Under the pieces are notes generated by a model. The model was not told where the DNA came from and made no database searches. It saw only the letters and a list, made by a program, of their open reading frames with translations. A stretch of 64,000 nt of DNA from NCBI GenBank assembly GCA_029207755.1, contig JARCOQ010000002.1, forward strand, positions 82,462,317 to 82,526,316, read 5' to 3'. Numbering within the stretch: position 1 is the stretch's first letter; the number at the start of each line of letters is the position of its first letter. Positions 13,446-26,300 of this stretch are shown here, in pieces. This DNA is from Chamaea fasciata. Its lineage: Eukaryota > Chordata > Aves > Passeriformes > Sylviidae. Position numbers and translations under genes: made by a program.

Positions 13446-16400
13446 AAACTAGCTTCAGAAGACATGTATGGTTGCACTCAGGCCCTTCTCTTCAAGAATG
13501 AGAAATAATATATACTTGCTTCAAGATGATAGATGAACACATTTCTTTCATTAACGTGACACTACCAAACAAAGTCAAGCAATCACATCTTTGCACTCCT
13601 CCACACCTGCTAGAAGGATCCTATCAACTGCAGGGCTCTGCCAGGAATTTGCTTTAAAATGCTCCTCAGTGCTGGAGGGCATAACTGTTTTCTCTAAGAT
13701 CCATTTGAATCAGCTTCTCTTCAACCACATCTTTCTGTTTCCATGATAACTGGAGTCAGTGTCTGTTTCAAATAGAGAGGAACACGCATCACCAGCATCC
13801 TGTCTGTATTTGTGCCTGCAGCATATCATAAAGTCTCCTAGAGATTCAATGTTGATATGGAGCAGATGCTGACCTTGTTGGGGCTGCTCAGCTGTAACTG
13901 GTAGCACAATCTGGACCCACTCCTTTACCCTGAGCAGCAAGAGTCTACTGAATTATCTATTAATAGCTTTTCATTAGTTTGAATTGCAATAGCTGCTAGA
14001 ATTAGGGTCATTCATTGTCCCACAGTTTGCAGCTGTTTGATGTAGTAAGTAATGATGAAAGAGATAAAATGAAGATATCATGGAGACACAAGGACACAAA
14101 AGGAGGAGACAAAGTAGGTTGTTTTTTAGAATGAAGATCAGCATCAAAATTACTATTAGGACAGCCTGATCAGTCCTCAGTAATTTGAAAGGCTGTGGCT
14201 GATGGAAAGCTTAAGGAAGAGTTTGAAAAAGAGCCGTAGTTTGTTAGGTGTTTTTATTGTGTATACAAAACATATAATGGTAGCGTACATACAATCCAGA
14301 ACACTGCAGAAAAGAGGAAAGAAGGGTGGGAAGCAAAGCAGTATATTTGTGTTGGTTTGGACAGCAAATTAGGCAATGATCAGCCTTTAGGTTCTGTTTT
14401 TCCTCTCATTTCCAAGCTATGTCATCAAATCAAGACAGATCCCCTTTCATTTGAGCCACATAATGAATTTTATTCATCTTAAGACAACCTTTCTTTCAAA
14501 GTATCCTGTGTACTTGTTGGTGACTCTGAAGTTAAGAGTTATTCTCTTTCCTGCAGATTAAGCAGCATCCACTCTGTTACTCTAGGTTGTACGCCTTTTT
14601 CTTTTCAGATCTAAGAGTAAAACAGGTTCTCAGCTCGACCACTTCTCACCTCAGAAAAGCTTCCTTCTATCCTTTCCTCGCTGTTTTGATCAGCCTGTGT
14701 CCCTCAACTAACCCAACAGATTCATCATGGCATGTGTCAGTGATCAGTCAAATCATCTGCCATGAGAACACCTCTGTAGTGTCAGATCTCCCTGAGTGAA
14801 CCACAATTACAACTGCCATTGCTGAAAGAGCTACAATGCTTCTGTACTGGTTCACATTCAGGATGCTGAGCTGTGCCACTTCCTCTGGTGATTCATTTGC
14901 TGATGCTCAGGCCATGCTGGGACAGACGTATTTTGGTACCAAAAAAAAGTAATAAAAAATGTTATTATCACTGTCATCATCTGTACTAGATACCCCGGAG
15001 TTCTCTCAAATAAAATACAAGGCTTTGTATTGACACCAAAGTTTAAGACAGTAGACCTAATCGCCTCCTTCCCCATGACTTATTATACACAAGGTGAGAG
15101 ACACTAAGAATATCAAAGGAGAAATGACTACTCTCCGCAAAGGAGGTCTATGAAAGGCAAATACCCTTCAAAGAGTAATTCTTTTTTGTTTTAACCCATA
15201 TTTTACAATGTAAACAATAACCTCCTGGAAAATTTTATTCTGTATACCCTATGTGTGGTACACTTTCAGATGTTCTCAAATTTCTCATTCTTCTAAAGAC
15301 TGAAGAGATGAGTAGACGTGTGGAGAAGTGAAGGGAACAAGGCCTGGTCAGTTACTTAGTTTATGTAGCTGTACATAAAGCTCTCAGCTAGCACAGAAAC
15401 GGCTAAAAACATTAGACACACACAAATTTTCCCTTCTCAACCAGCCTTCCAACAGGCAAATAATCTCTCACAAATAAAACTGCCAGGGAAAATTAGTATT
15501 CTGTGTCTGGAAATTCTCTCCAAAGAGCAGGAGTTTTCTAGAGTGAGGATGACATGCTTGGAATATATCACTGCACATTTTTATTCTGATACTACCTTGA
15601 AATCCAAGTCAAACCCCCTGTTGTGTCAGCTCTAGGCAAACACAGGAGGAAACACTGGTCTCTTTCTCAAAGAGCCAACACTACAATACAACAAAGCAAG
15701 GCGGAGCCCACAGGAATTGTTACACAATTGTTGCATCTTCTCCAGATTCTTTCCTTGTTTTCATCGTCTTGTAACTTATACACTTTTCAGCAGAAAGCTC
15801 AGCAGCAGGACTGTCATCTCTCGCTGCCAAGAGACACATCCACATTACACTTCTTACTTTTTCCCTTAAAAGTGCTCGGATCTCAGAGAGGAACATGAAG
15901 TTTATGATAGCTCCAAGTTGCTCATGGAGATTGTAGAGAAATCCTCAAGAAAGCTGGCTTTAGTTCATTGACTCACTTCACTCTTACAGTGCACAGCTCA
16001 AATTTTATTTAAACAGCAAAACTACTACTCTGGAGACTTTTAAGTAAAGTGACTCCAAGTTTTCATGCACTATGGATGCAAGAATAAAACAGTGAGAAGG
16101 CCAGTGGAAAATAAGAGTGCTGCTTTAGAAGGTGTCTACTTTAGCTTAATGAACTGGGCTCACAAGCATTACAGCTACTGGGCCACTTTTTTTCTAGGTC
16201 TAATTATTTTTTTTAGAGCCCATTCTTTTAGGCTTATCCATATCCATAAATCCTTTTCCATGAAAATACAAAAAAAAAAGAAAAAAAGGGACCTGCAATT
16301 GACATGATATTTCATTAAAGACAAAGTAAATTCTCATGTTTGTTTTGACATGTTTTCAGCACTCTGTTGTTAAAGATTTGTTTCCCTGGGTACTCCCTCC

Positions 16401-16960
16401 CCTTACTGAGAGATCAGCAGACACCCATGCTATCCTCCTCACTCTATCCTCCTGGGTGAAGATCCAGGCCAAGAATAGAGTGGATTTCATCTATTTTCCT
16501 GTAGATATTTGAAGTCCTAAGCACACAGAGATCTCCTCTCCTCTGACATGAAAGAGGTATGTCAATCTTTATCACTTTACTGGATGGAATTACAGAGAAT
16601 AAAAAGGCAAGAGAGTCAGAAAATCACATTATAAGAAACTGTGCTGAAGGCAAAGCAGAGCTCCTTAAGGAAAGCAAATACAGTCCGTTCACTTTCCTTA
16701 GTCCTATGAGCTTTTCTTCTCACTTCTGGCAAAGTATGCATTTCATACTGGCTGCTTAACAACCCTCACACCATGGCTTCGCCCAACTCATCCCTCCCCA
16801 CACCCCTCTCTTGCCCATCCTTTCACCTTTGAATAAGGTTGCATATTTAAATGTTGGCTTTGCATGTGCTTTTGTTTGTTTTTCGAAGGGGTGATGAGCT
16901 GCAGTGGAAAGATCAATTATTCCTTTATTGGAGGTTCTTATCCAAGAGTTCATTTAACCT
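13446..16960. other. Non-coding stretch, no gene seen
   Basis: Unique AT-rich sequence with short A-rich runs at 14939-14948 and 16268-16288. Frames up to 91 codons are scattered and unrelated to known families. No repeat family was recognised and no regulatory element is strong enough to call. Confidence 0.55.
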
Positions 16961-17360
16961 GTTTTGAATGTATTGCTGACTCAGAGGAATTAAGCTGGAA
17001 GATAGCCAAGGACTGAACAGAAAGTTAAGACACAATGAAGTTAATAGGCTCTCATTGGCTGCTATTGTTAGAACTAGCCTTAAAAACTAAAACAAACGCA
17101 CATGCAAGTCTGGTTTCCTGTGTGGTAAGCTGAGTGCTTTACAGGGACTTCCATTATGTCATGATTCATTATTTCCTTCTCTCAGCCTAAATGGAGCCTG
17201 AAAGTAGAATTAATAGCTAAAGGATCTTCATTAAATAGGCTCTTCTGAAAAGCAGCTGATGAGGATAGTGGCTTCAATGGAAGGGTTCTCATTTTAGCAC
17301 TCTTTCTTTATTTATAGAGTACTGTACCTGCACACAGCACTTTAAAACACCTCCCTTTTG
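16961..17360. promoter_or_regulatory. Possible conserved non-coding block
   Basis: A repeat-free block with a MAF/AP-1-like word TGCTGACTCAG near 16974-16984, several TAAT cores (AGAATTAATAGC near 17208) and a TATTTATAGAG word near 17311. The style is that of vertebrate conserved non-coding DNA. This is an impression from motif content only; cross-species conservation is untested. Confidence 0.2.
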
Positions 17361-19700
17361 AAAATGTCTGATGCAGACAGAGATGATATAACTCAGTGGT
17401 AATTAAGTAGGCCCCTGTAGGTGCAACAGTGGCAACAGATTAAAAATCAGGAAGTTTATGTTTCTCCTGACTTGTAGAGCAGTTCCATAAAACTCAACAG
17501 AGAAGATCCCTGCTATGATACATTGAACTCAAAATTATTTAGAGAGTCTTAAATTCTGTATTAAATTCTTTTTCCTATAAGGAATCAGACATGATCTCTT
17601 CATCCGGGAGGGTTACAGTCTACTTGTAATAACATTTAGGCTTTGTTTTGTAGGTCAAAGGTACAGCGCTCCCTACAAGTACTCCAGACCATATGGATGA
17701 CTGTCTGGGAACGATTCATATTCACCTCTGCTTCCACTTAAGGTTGAGACCCTAGGGTAGGTTCTTCATCTGATCAACAGAATTTTCAGTTGCTTCCCAT
17801 TTGGAAATTCATCAGTCAGAGGTAGAAGGCAGAGGGAAGCTGAAAGCAACAGTACGTGCCACCACCGCAGCTGAGGTGTATCTTGTTTTTCCTCTGCAGC
17901 CAGTTGACAATTACCCCATTTTATCAGATGGCCTGTATGCTGCACCAGCCCAAGCACTGTGCCCCCAGTTAGCCTCTTGCCAATTATAAAGTAGTAAGGG
18001 CTACTAAATGTATTTGTTTCAAAAACTCATCTCTGAAAAGTGCCTTCCTGCATGTCACTTCCAAGAATCCATATTTTCAGTTTCCGCATTGTGGTTTGTC
18101 TAAAATGTTTGCAACCTTTTTCTCCCTCTCTTTAAAAAGAGTGGGTCACTTCTTAATCACAATGCATTTTTTCTCATTGTTGTCTGCCTCAGTTAAGCCC
18201 GTGTTACGAAGCACTGCTGGCTTAGCATGGCAAATAAAGCAAGGTTTGGTTGCTTTTGTGCCACCAGTCATCAACCCACCTTGCAGTCCCACTCAAGCAG
18301 TTGTTAGTGAACTAAGGATATAAAAGATTATCTTGCAAGACATTTGGCCAGCATTGCTTTCTTTTGGAAAATTAGTTTTGCTTGTTGGATGTGCCAGTTC
18401 CCTACTCTAAGACCCATCTCTACAAGGAAATCTTTTAATTACCTCTTCCCCCCAAATGACAGCTTTCACCACTGGAGTTGAGTTCTTGGACATTAGCAAT
18501 TGAATAGGAAGCCTTCATACTGTATATCATTTTAATCTTTCATGTTTAAGTAAGCCAGATGGCTTATTATTACAAGCTCTGTTTCAAAAAGGCACAAACT
18601 TTCTATCAGAGGATTTGTAAGATGATAGTAAAAAAGGGAGATTTTGCATCACACAAAATAGCCTGAATTTTAATTGCACATCATAGTTTGGCAGCAATTT
18701 TCCCGTAATTACCATTCCTGCTAAATGAATAGGTGGATTAAATGGATAACTAAAATGGCATTGAAACTTTCTAGAATGGGGACTTATCCTCTAATGTATG
18801 GAATAGCTAAGTAAAGTTGTCAGTTGCTTGGGTGTAATTCATGCAGTTTTAACGTTTCTCCTCAGCAAAGGACCTGCTTTACTAGCAGTAAAACCTTACT
18901 TATTATTGGTTAGGCTTTTTTGCTATTGCTGTTTTATCCCAGCATTTCAGATATGTCAGATGTCATTTAGCATCTCTTACACAGAGTAGCTTTTGATCGA
19001 TGAAGTTGAAAAATAAAAGCATTTGGGCCTTGGCTGCATTCCTTCCAAATGCTTAAGAGTATCATTCCTATTCTTCCTACTGGGGGTTTAATCCCACAGT
19101 CATTTATCCTTATAGCGTAACTTCTGTACCCAGACATGTATGTCATCAGAAAAAAAAGACAAAAAGGATAGCTCAGATGTGTCATGCCTCTCCTGAGCAT
19201 GAGCAACGGCGACCTGGAAATCCTTGCACTTTGAACACATTCAGAAACACGCTAATGTTGCCACATCAAGTGAGGCACGATGAGATCATTACTGAGGACA
19301 CTGGGATGTCAGAACATATTCTTGCTTAAATGTCTAAGGACTTTGTAACTCATATTGAAAAGACCAAATATAACTTAAAATGTGAATTTGTGGAACTACA
19401 GTATATATAATAGTCCTAACCAAATATCATGTGATGAATAAAAAATGCTGGAATTATTCAGCTCTTTTAACCCTTCTATAACAATAACTAGGATCCATCC
19501 TGCAGCCTTTGAATTCAAGGAAAAAAATCAAAACTCTTTATTCTCTCTTACTCAAGACCAGTCTTATGCTGTTCAGGCAATTGCATAGGTGCCTTAAGGT
19601 CTCTTTTAATATTATTTACATTTTCTGCATGGTTTCTTGCCTCTGCCAAAGTGGGGTAAAGGGCAGTATATGTCAAAGGGAATCAGGCCATTTGGCAGAA

Positions 19701-19719
19701 TGACAGTCACTGACTGTCA
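19701..19719. repeat. Perfect hairpin, 9-bp arms
   Basis: TGACAGTCA and its exact complement TGACTGTCA, separated by one C. A one-base spacer makes this a near-palindrome that is more likely to form a cruciform or bind a dimeric factor than to fold as an RNA hairpin. Confidence 0.8.
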
Positions 19720-19790
19720 CTGAACTTGTGATACACGGTGTGCATAGGCAGGTATGACAGCAGTACTGAGCTGTCGGTCTGAGACATCTT

Positions 19791-19815
19791 TCAGTGAAAG
19801 TTCTTCTTTCACTGA
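19791..19815. repeat. Perfect hairpin, 10-bp arms
   Basis: TCAGTGAAAG, loop TTCTT, then the exact complement CTTTCACTGA. It lies 72 bases after the hairpin at 19701. The arms are too short for a typical microRNA precursor. Confidence 0.85.
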
Positions 19816-20910
19816 GAAGACGTGACAGTGCTGATACATTTGCACACATGAAGTTCATATCTTAATCCTTCAGTGGCATTTATCCCACTTAATATTACCT
19901 GTCTATAGAGCAGGATAAAGCAGCTGTGTGAATACCCTCTAGAGTAAACAGAGGGATCAATACCTTGAGCCTTGATAGCGGACATAATTTTTAAGATATG
20001 ACGAATCATCCTGGGGTGGACACTGAGTATAGATGCTGTCTAGAGGGTGCCTCAGACTGGTTTCCCATGCCATAAGTAGCCAAAACAAGTAAGAAAGTCA
20101 GATATACATCACAGGTGTGTTATTTTAGAACTCTAGATGGGTTGAAGTCTCTTACTCCCTCTTCAACTACAATCAGCTCACAAAGGAATACATACCCTTC
20201 TCTCAGCTGAAAATTAGTGATCAGTAAAAGGGAAGTCAAGTCCTATTTTCTGGTAAATTTTTATACATATTACTTGTGATGAGCATCTGCCATTCAGCAA
20301 CTCTGTTTTACTTTAGGGAAAGGGGGATAAGGAGTTAGTAGAAAATGACAGGCATGGTTAAAATGCTTTTCTGAAAGAGAAGAGATTTTAGCAAATATTC
20401 TGAGGGACTCAGTGTGGCTTCTTTACCACATCCTAATAATTTTGAGTGTCTGGACTAATTTAAAGCCTGCTTGAGTGAGCAGGAGATAGTGGCCTCAAAG
20501 ATATTGTGTTGCTGTCACTGCCACAGAAATTTGTGGTCAGGCAGAAGACAGAAAACTAAACCACCACTCCCACAGAGGGCAAGGCTGGAAGAGGAGTCCG
20601 CCAACAGCCCAGGATGCATGGCAGCTGAAAATGGGGACACGTCCAGGACACACAGCACAGAGCAGGGACCTGCCTTACCTAGCTGGGATGTATTTGGCTT
20701 GCAAGGAGCTAGGGAAGTCCCATGCCAGGCTAGGAGTCAGTCTGTGCCTCAGAGCACACCCTCACCCTCTCCCACTATCAGCTTTTCTTATCAGTACCTG
20801 TTGGTCACTCTAGATAATCCCAAACTGAGCTCCAAATAAATCAGCCCAGGATGGACATCACTGAGGCCAAAACATTGCAGAAAAAAAAAGCGAAATAAAC
20901 TAGTTGTCCT

Positions 20911-20960
20911 ATTTTATTTTATTTTATTTTATTTTATTTTATTTTATTTTATTTTATTTT
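20911..20960. repeat. (ATTTT)10 microsatellite
   Basis: Ten perfect ATTTT pentamers without interruption. The perfect state suggests recent expansion and likely length variation between individuals. A run of nine to ten As sits about 25 bases upstream. Confidence 0.97.
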
Positions 20961-21224
20961 ATGCAGAGCAGTCCATAAAGCAATTTTTAAAAATAGACTA
21001 ACGATACCTCTTTTTTTCCTAATTACAAAGTTATTAATTTGGCATGACATACCCAATATTAACAAATTGCCTGAGCCACTGATTTGAGAAGGTTGTGGTT
21101 GTAGTCTCACAGTTTGGGTTGTAGCTTTCTAAGGACTCATTCTGCTTAATAAAAATAATGGGTCACAGAAGTGGCTTAAACAGTCAAACGTTTAATGTTA
21201 ATGTTGGCAAGCCACACAAAAGTA

Positions 21225-21256
21225 AAACTTTTAAGAAAGGGAAACTTTTAAGAAAG
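21225..21256. repeat. 17-bp tandem duplication
   Basis: The unit AAACTTTTAAGAAAGGG is followed directly by 15 bases of a second copy with no mismatch. It is a small local duplication of uncertain meaning. Confidence 0.85.
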
Positions 21257-22316
21257 TGTTTGAAATTAGGCAGTTAATACTCTCAACTGCCCAAGCCTTA
21301 TTTTCTTAAGACGTTTAAGTGATGCTGAAGTCTATTATCCATATTAACAAAGAGTTTATGTCACTCAGAGTAGGTGCTTTTCAAGCGAGATTCAGCGCTG
21401 TAAAGTGAAGCCCATTACTGCATCTCTGAGAACAATAGCACTCACAGATTTCAGCTCCAGCTTTCTGCTCTTTCCAGACAGAAGCACTGGCTTTAACACG
21501 ATCGTGTCACTGTAGAGCTCTCTGAAGCTAACGAATCTGAAGGCAGATGCTTTCCAGTGTTATCCACCATTGTCATTGGAGTGTGTTGGCAAAGACTAGC
21601 TGCTCTCCACCACAATTGTGTTTTCCTGGTGTACCATCCACTGCCTATGTGATGGGAATGCTGTCTGCATGTGGAGACACTGCTCTTGTAAATGTGCTTG
21701 AGCTACTTTACTTTGTTTTTAAAAAAGCGTTAAAAATGACATCTAAAATACTCATAAGGTGTGACTCAGTGTATGAGTCCCTCTGGGACTTACCCTGCAA
21801 ACCTCAATGAGGAAAATAAAACCAACAGAAAAACCCCAAACATGACTCCTTTTTGAAACCCTGTACAAAGTAGATGAGATTTTTTGAAAACAGGCCGATC
21901 TTCTGGATCCACTGATGCACTGGATCGGCTTGCCAGGCTAGGGCTCAAGTCTGTGTACAAATTATGTGCCATTTGGAAACTGATACAGTTAATGAATGCA
22001 ATTCCTCTACTACACGTGCAGTTGTGCCAGGAGTAACCCTGTTATGTGGTCAGGCTGGTAGAAAGTCCTGTAATACCAAGATGTGAAAATTCAGAATACT
22101 CTTCAAAGAAGTCGAACAATTAGAATCTGAGCTTTTTGGGTATCATTTCAAAATCTGAGAGCCCACAATTTCTTTAAAATATCTATTAAAATAGTTTCAA
22201 TAAAACCAACTAAATGTCCTCCTGTTGTATCTGCAGTCCAAAAATCCATCTGAGCAAGTTTTTTTAAATTGCCGGGCATCCCAAGGTTTTCTGAGTGCCA
22301 TCCACACAAAACCTAT

Positions 22317-22342
22317 AGCAATTGCAACCCTCTGCAATTGCT
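22317..22342. repeat. Perfect inverted repeat of GCAATTGC arms
   Basis: AGCAATTGCA, loop ACCCTC, then the exact complement TGCAATTGCT. Each arm itself contains the 8-base palindrome GCAATTGC. It could be a paired binding site or a chance cruciform. Confidence 0.85.
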
Positions 22343-22564
22343 TGGTCAATGCATGGTAACCAAAGAGTGAAATTAACTGGTGGTGATCAAAAAAAAATGA
22401 GGTCCACCTATCTGTAATATTTTCATTGTCCAATTAGAAAGTCATGAAATTGCAACTGTACAGTGCGAAAGAATTAAATCTGATTTAAAAAAAATTACCT
22501 CTGATACATTACGTTATTGACAGTGGTTTAGATGAAAGAACTTGGGGAGTTTTTTCTTTCATGC

Positions 22565-23366
22565 TGTCTTGGTTTGGGAAGACAGGTATCTGCCAGGTAA
22601 TAAAAAAAAACAACTGGAGTTTCCTTTGGAATGGAGAGTGTAAACCCCCCCTCTACCCCTTTTTTTTCTTTTTCAATTATAAATTTACAATCAGAGGCTC
22701 TTAGGCAAAGATTTGGGAAATAGGAATAGCAGTTCTTTACTAGTATGTAATACAAAGCAAACAAACACAAAAAAAACCCCCACCAAACAACTACAGCATT
22801 AATAACAAACAAAAACAGTACCAAGAGCCTTGAGGGCTTTGTTTCACAAAACCCAGGGCAGTTTGGTTTCGGTGTCCCTGCAGGATCCTCAGAGCACCAA
22901 GCTGAAACAGTGGAAAAGTCCCGGGCTGGTAGCTGGGATGGCAGGGTGTCCCGGCAGGCAGGGGCAGGATGTCCCGGCAGCGCAGGGGGTGCAGGGTCAC
23001 GCTGCAGCAAGAGGAGCAGCGCCTAAGAAGCCGAAGGCGAGGCAGGGCCGGCCCAGCTCCTGCGGGTGGCAGAGAAAACTCAGGATTCAGGCCGAACCGG
23101 TGATAGTAGATTTCCCAGGACTGGATCCCTTTGGCCACAGTGAAACTCTTCCAGCCAGCAACAGCAGTTCTCTCTTCTTGAATGCCGGAAAAAGAAGAGC
23201 CCACAGCTGCCTCAAGCTCTTTTACTTGCATTATCTCTCCCTTCCAACTTTGTCCACCTCTTTGTTTCGGTTAAGTACTCTCACGTATCCAACACTTGGT
23301 TTCCTTGGTAATTTATGGGGAAAAAATTCTTTAGAGAAAGAAGGAACAAACCTAACCCCCAATACA
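22565..23366 (-). mobile_element. Solo LTR of endogenous retrovirus, CpG-rich U3
   Basis: A long terminal repeat of about 802 bp in minus orientation. Read in sense, it starts TGTATTGGGGGTTAGG (plus-strand end near 23366) and ends AAACCAAGACA (plus-strand start at 22565), giving the TG...CA ends of a retroviral LTR. The polyadenylation region reads AGTAAAGAACTG in sense, near 22730-22741. The last 200 bases match the LTR at 49400-50189, but the U3 part differs and is GC-rich with many CpGs (22915-23100). Internal copies of an 18-bp unit lie at 22940-22957 and 22963-22980. No internal retroviral genes flank it. CATGC precedes the left end and recurs at 23365-23369, overlapping the right end, so no clean target duplication is seen. 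Open frames of 146-195 codons here are artefacts of the LTR. The family is probably ERVL-like, but this is not certain. Confidence 0.88.
22940..22980. repeat. Two 18-bp direct repeats in the LTR U3
   Basis: GGCAGGGTGTCCCGGCAG and GGCAGGATGTCCCGGCAG, offset by 23 bases with one mismatch. Direct repeats in U3 are a common place for LTR enhancer elements; that role is inferred here. Confidence 0.85.
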
Positions 23367-26300
23367 TGCATATATATTTTTTTAATAAAATTATTTATTT
23401 TCTATTTTCCCCGTTAAAAAAACAAATATCCAACCCTTTCTATATATATGAATAGAGTAAAAATTGATGTACAAGCTGTGACTCTCTCTGAAATAGTATT
23501 ATTGTTGAACGCGACTGTAAAAGAAGATAATGGGCAAACCAAGCTTTTACAAATTACGTGCCTGTACCTGCAAGGAGTATTTGCCCAACCCATTTCAAAG
23601 CTAGACTTACGTGCTAAGTGATCTGCTTTTGTGTGCATTTCTGTCTCAACCCCAGATTAAAAAAAAAAATCTCTGTTCAGGATGAATTGTGAATTAAGTT
23701 GACAAGAAAGGCTCTGATGGAGTTGGTAACATTCTTCCCAGAAACTCAGAACTCAGCAATTAAAGTCCAAGCACCCAATGCCTGCTTCTCACATCTGCCT
23801 GTCCCCCAGCAGAGTTCTTCAGGGATTGCTTTTTTCTACAACTGGTGGACATGGATAGAGGAATGACACACTGCCAAAGCAAAAGATGCTCAGGCACTTG
23901 CAGTGTGGCAGCATCCTCATGGCCATTGTGAGCACAGCACAAAGAGGCAAACAAAACCCTCTGTGTCCTGGTTAGAAAAGGCAGCCCAAGTCATAGACCT
24001 TGCCAGACACCAGCACAGAGATGAGTAGACCAAATGCTTTGGGGTTGGAGGTGCACATTTCACGTGCCAACAGGCAGGCAGATGAGGGTCCCCAAAACAG
24101 CCCAGAATTTGATAGAAACCTGATGATTTTTTTTCTGTAGAAATCAGTGCAGCCTGGCCTATTAAGGGACAAGTTAAATAAATCTTTCAAGGGCACACTG
24201 TGGAAGTTACTTTTTCAGCAACCAACCTTTGTGGAAATCCCACACCAAGCCCCATCTATCTTGATAATGCAGAGTATCTACAGCTGAAAGCAGTTTAACA
24301 ACTGCAAAACAACTGGTTGCTGAAGGGGAAAAAAACTGTAATAAAAATAAAGGAGGCTTTAGGGAACAGCAATCATTTTCAAACATTGTAATAGTTAAAC
24401 CATTTTAACCTTACATCCATTACTTGCAAACAAATGTGACATTATGAATCAATTGCAGTTATGTTGTTAATAGACTTTATTAATACCAAGGAAAAATAAT
24501 ATACAGAGTATCCTCAATGGATGTATAACTACCCTCTCAAATGGAGTTTCCTGATATTTTAAATGAATGGTGGGGTTTATTTTGGCAGCAGCATCACATA
24601 ACTAATGCTTCATATTACACACAAAAATGATTTTGGTGCCATTGCTTAAATGAAATGTTTCATTTCAATAAAAGCTTGTAATTGTAACACTTAAATACTA
24701 TCATTAATAGCAAAAAGAAAGTTCTCCCAGCAACATTAAAGAGTGAACTTCCCTGCTCTTTCCTCTATTACAGCCAATGTCTTTTTATTGTCTGTTTTCA
24801 TCTCTATTTTACTTTATCTGCCAAACTACTTTGCATTTCAAGACATTTCCACTCACCTTGAGTTCTTGGTTCAAAAAGAAACAATAAAGTTTAATCTTTT
24901 CACTTGACAATGATGTATGGGTCTGCTGAAAAACACTTTTCAGGTATTATCATTAAAAAGTCTCTCTTTTTCTAGTTTCTCTTCAACTCTTCATACACAG
25001 AGAAATACAAGATGTCACACATGCAAGGGCTTTTATCAAAGCTCCTAATAATACCACTTAATTAGAAACCAAAGCTCACTAATGTTCCTTCTGAGAGCTC
25101 CTCAGAATACTCTTTCTCTGGCTTTAGTCATTTTTCTTCAGCTAAACATTGTCTAATGACTTTATTAGTGATTTCAAAGGCTAGCAAAGGCTACCACTCC
25201 ACTCTTTTCTTCCCAGATTACATCTTGTTGGTCAGGGAATTTGCTGAGCTCGACCATCACACAACTGGTTTGAATTAGGATTTTTTTTCCCCCTCTCTTG
25301 CAGTTAGCTACTTATTAGCATTTGTCAAAACAAAGGGAAAATGCAGCCTCTGAATGTTTAATATTGTTCAGCATTCTCTGAGAAACACAGTCAGACTGTG
25401 AAAATACACCAATTGTTCCCTTCTCTGGAACGTACAGTACTGCTGATACCCCACTGGGGTTACTTAAACTAAATGCATTAACTTAATCAGACTGATCACA
25501 TAACTGTGTTAAAGTTATTTAACTTTTTGTGTTTTCATAAAAGCTTTGGAAAGAATTTTTTAAATGTATGATTCGTTATGCAGGAGCCATTCATGAGCCT
25601 GCCAGCCAATGCAAACATACTGCCTCACCATATAAATGAAAACTGCCTGACTGATAATAAAAAAGGTTTGGGTGGCAATTTTTATTTTTTTTCCCTAAGA
25701 AAAATTGCGCTTAAATATATAACGTTACCAATTCTATTTCCATATATTTACCAAATCTGGGGGCATCTATTTACAAGAAGGAAAATGCCATTTCAACTGA
25801 GGGCTCTCAAACTTACATCCAACTATGCAAAACTAAAATAAAGGATGAGAGCTTGGTTTCTCAAGTGGAATGATTTCCCTACGAACATAAAAAGATGATT
25901 GCACTCATGCAGTCCTTATGCTGAAAGTAACTGCTTTGTTCCAAATAAAAAGGCAAAGTCAGATGCTGAAGAAGAAAGAGGGACTGTGGAAGGAGATATG
26001 TGGATTATATGAAAAAGAAGATTTTGTCTTTGCAGCCCCTCAAATGTGAGCTGTGGATCTATCATTCCAGCTGAATGATACATTCCATTCTGCACAGCGC
26101 TGCAGCTGAACTCCCTCTCTCTCACTCATTTACTATTCAGAAACACTTAAGAAATTATTACCACATGTCCAGGAGTCACTCATGATGATGACCACTAATG
26201 CCATTCCTCTTGTTACAGTATTAACTCAAAATATACCACTGTTGTCTTTGATTAGCACCAGCAAAGCTAAGAACAAAGACATACCACTGACATAATGACA

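Larger units (their letters stand above)
17361..20910. other. Non-coding stretch with two small hairpins
   Basis: Unique sequence without a supportable gene. A repeat-free AT-rich segment at 18500-18850 has TAAT and GGATTA words. Two perfect inverted repeats lie at 19701-19719 and 19791-19815 and are listed separately. A 122-codon frame at 20471-20839 resembles no family I know and has no splice or promoter context, so it is not called as a gene. Confidence 0.5.
20961..22564. other. Non-coding stretch, no gene seen
   Basis: Unique AT-rich sequence. It includes a 17-bp-period tandem duplication at 21225-21256 and a perfect 10-bp inverted repeat at 22317-22342, both listed separately. No coding evidence. 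Confidence 0.55.

Noticed and set aside
20471..20839. 122-codon plus-strand frame
   Set aside because: No recognisable domain, no promoter or splice context, and an overlapping alternative frame of 60 codons. Chance is the simplest explanation.
22528..23417. The longest open frames of this part (160 codons -, 146 codons -, 195 codons +)
   Set aside because: They lie almost wholly in the LTR at 22565-23366, overlap each other on both strands, and the 195-codon frame runs past the LTR border into unique sequence. They reflect the stop-poor GC-rich U3, not a gene.
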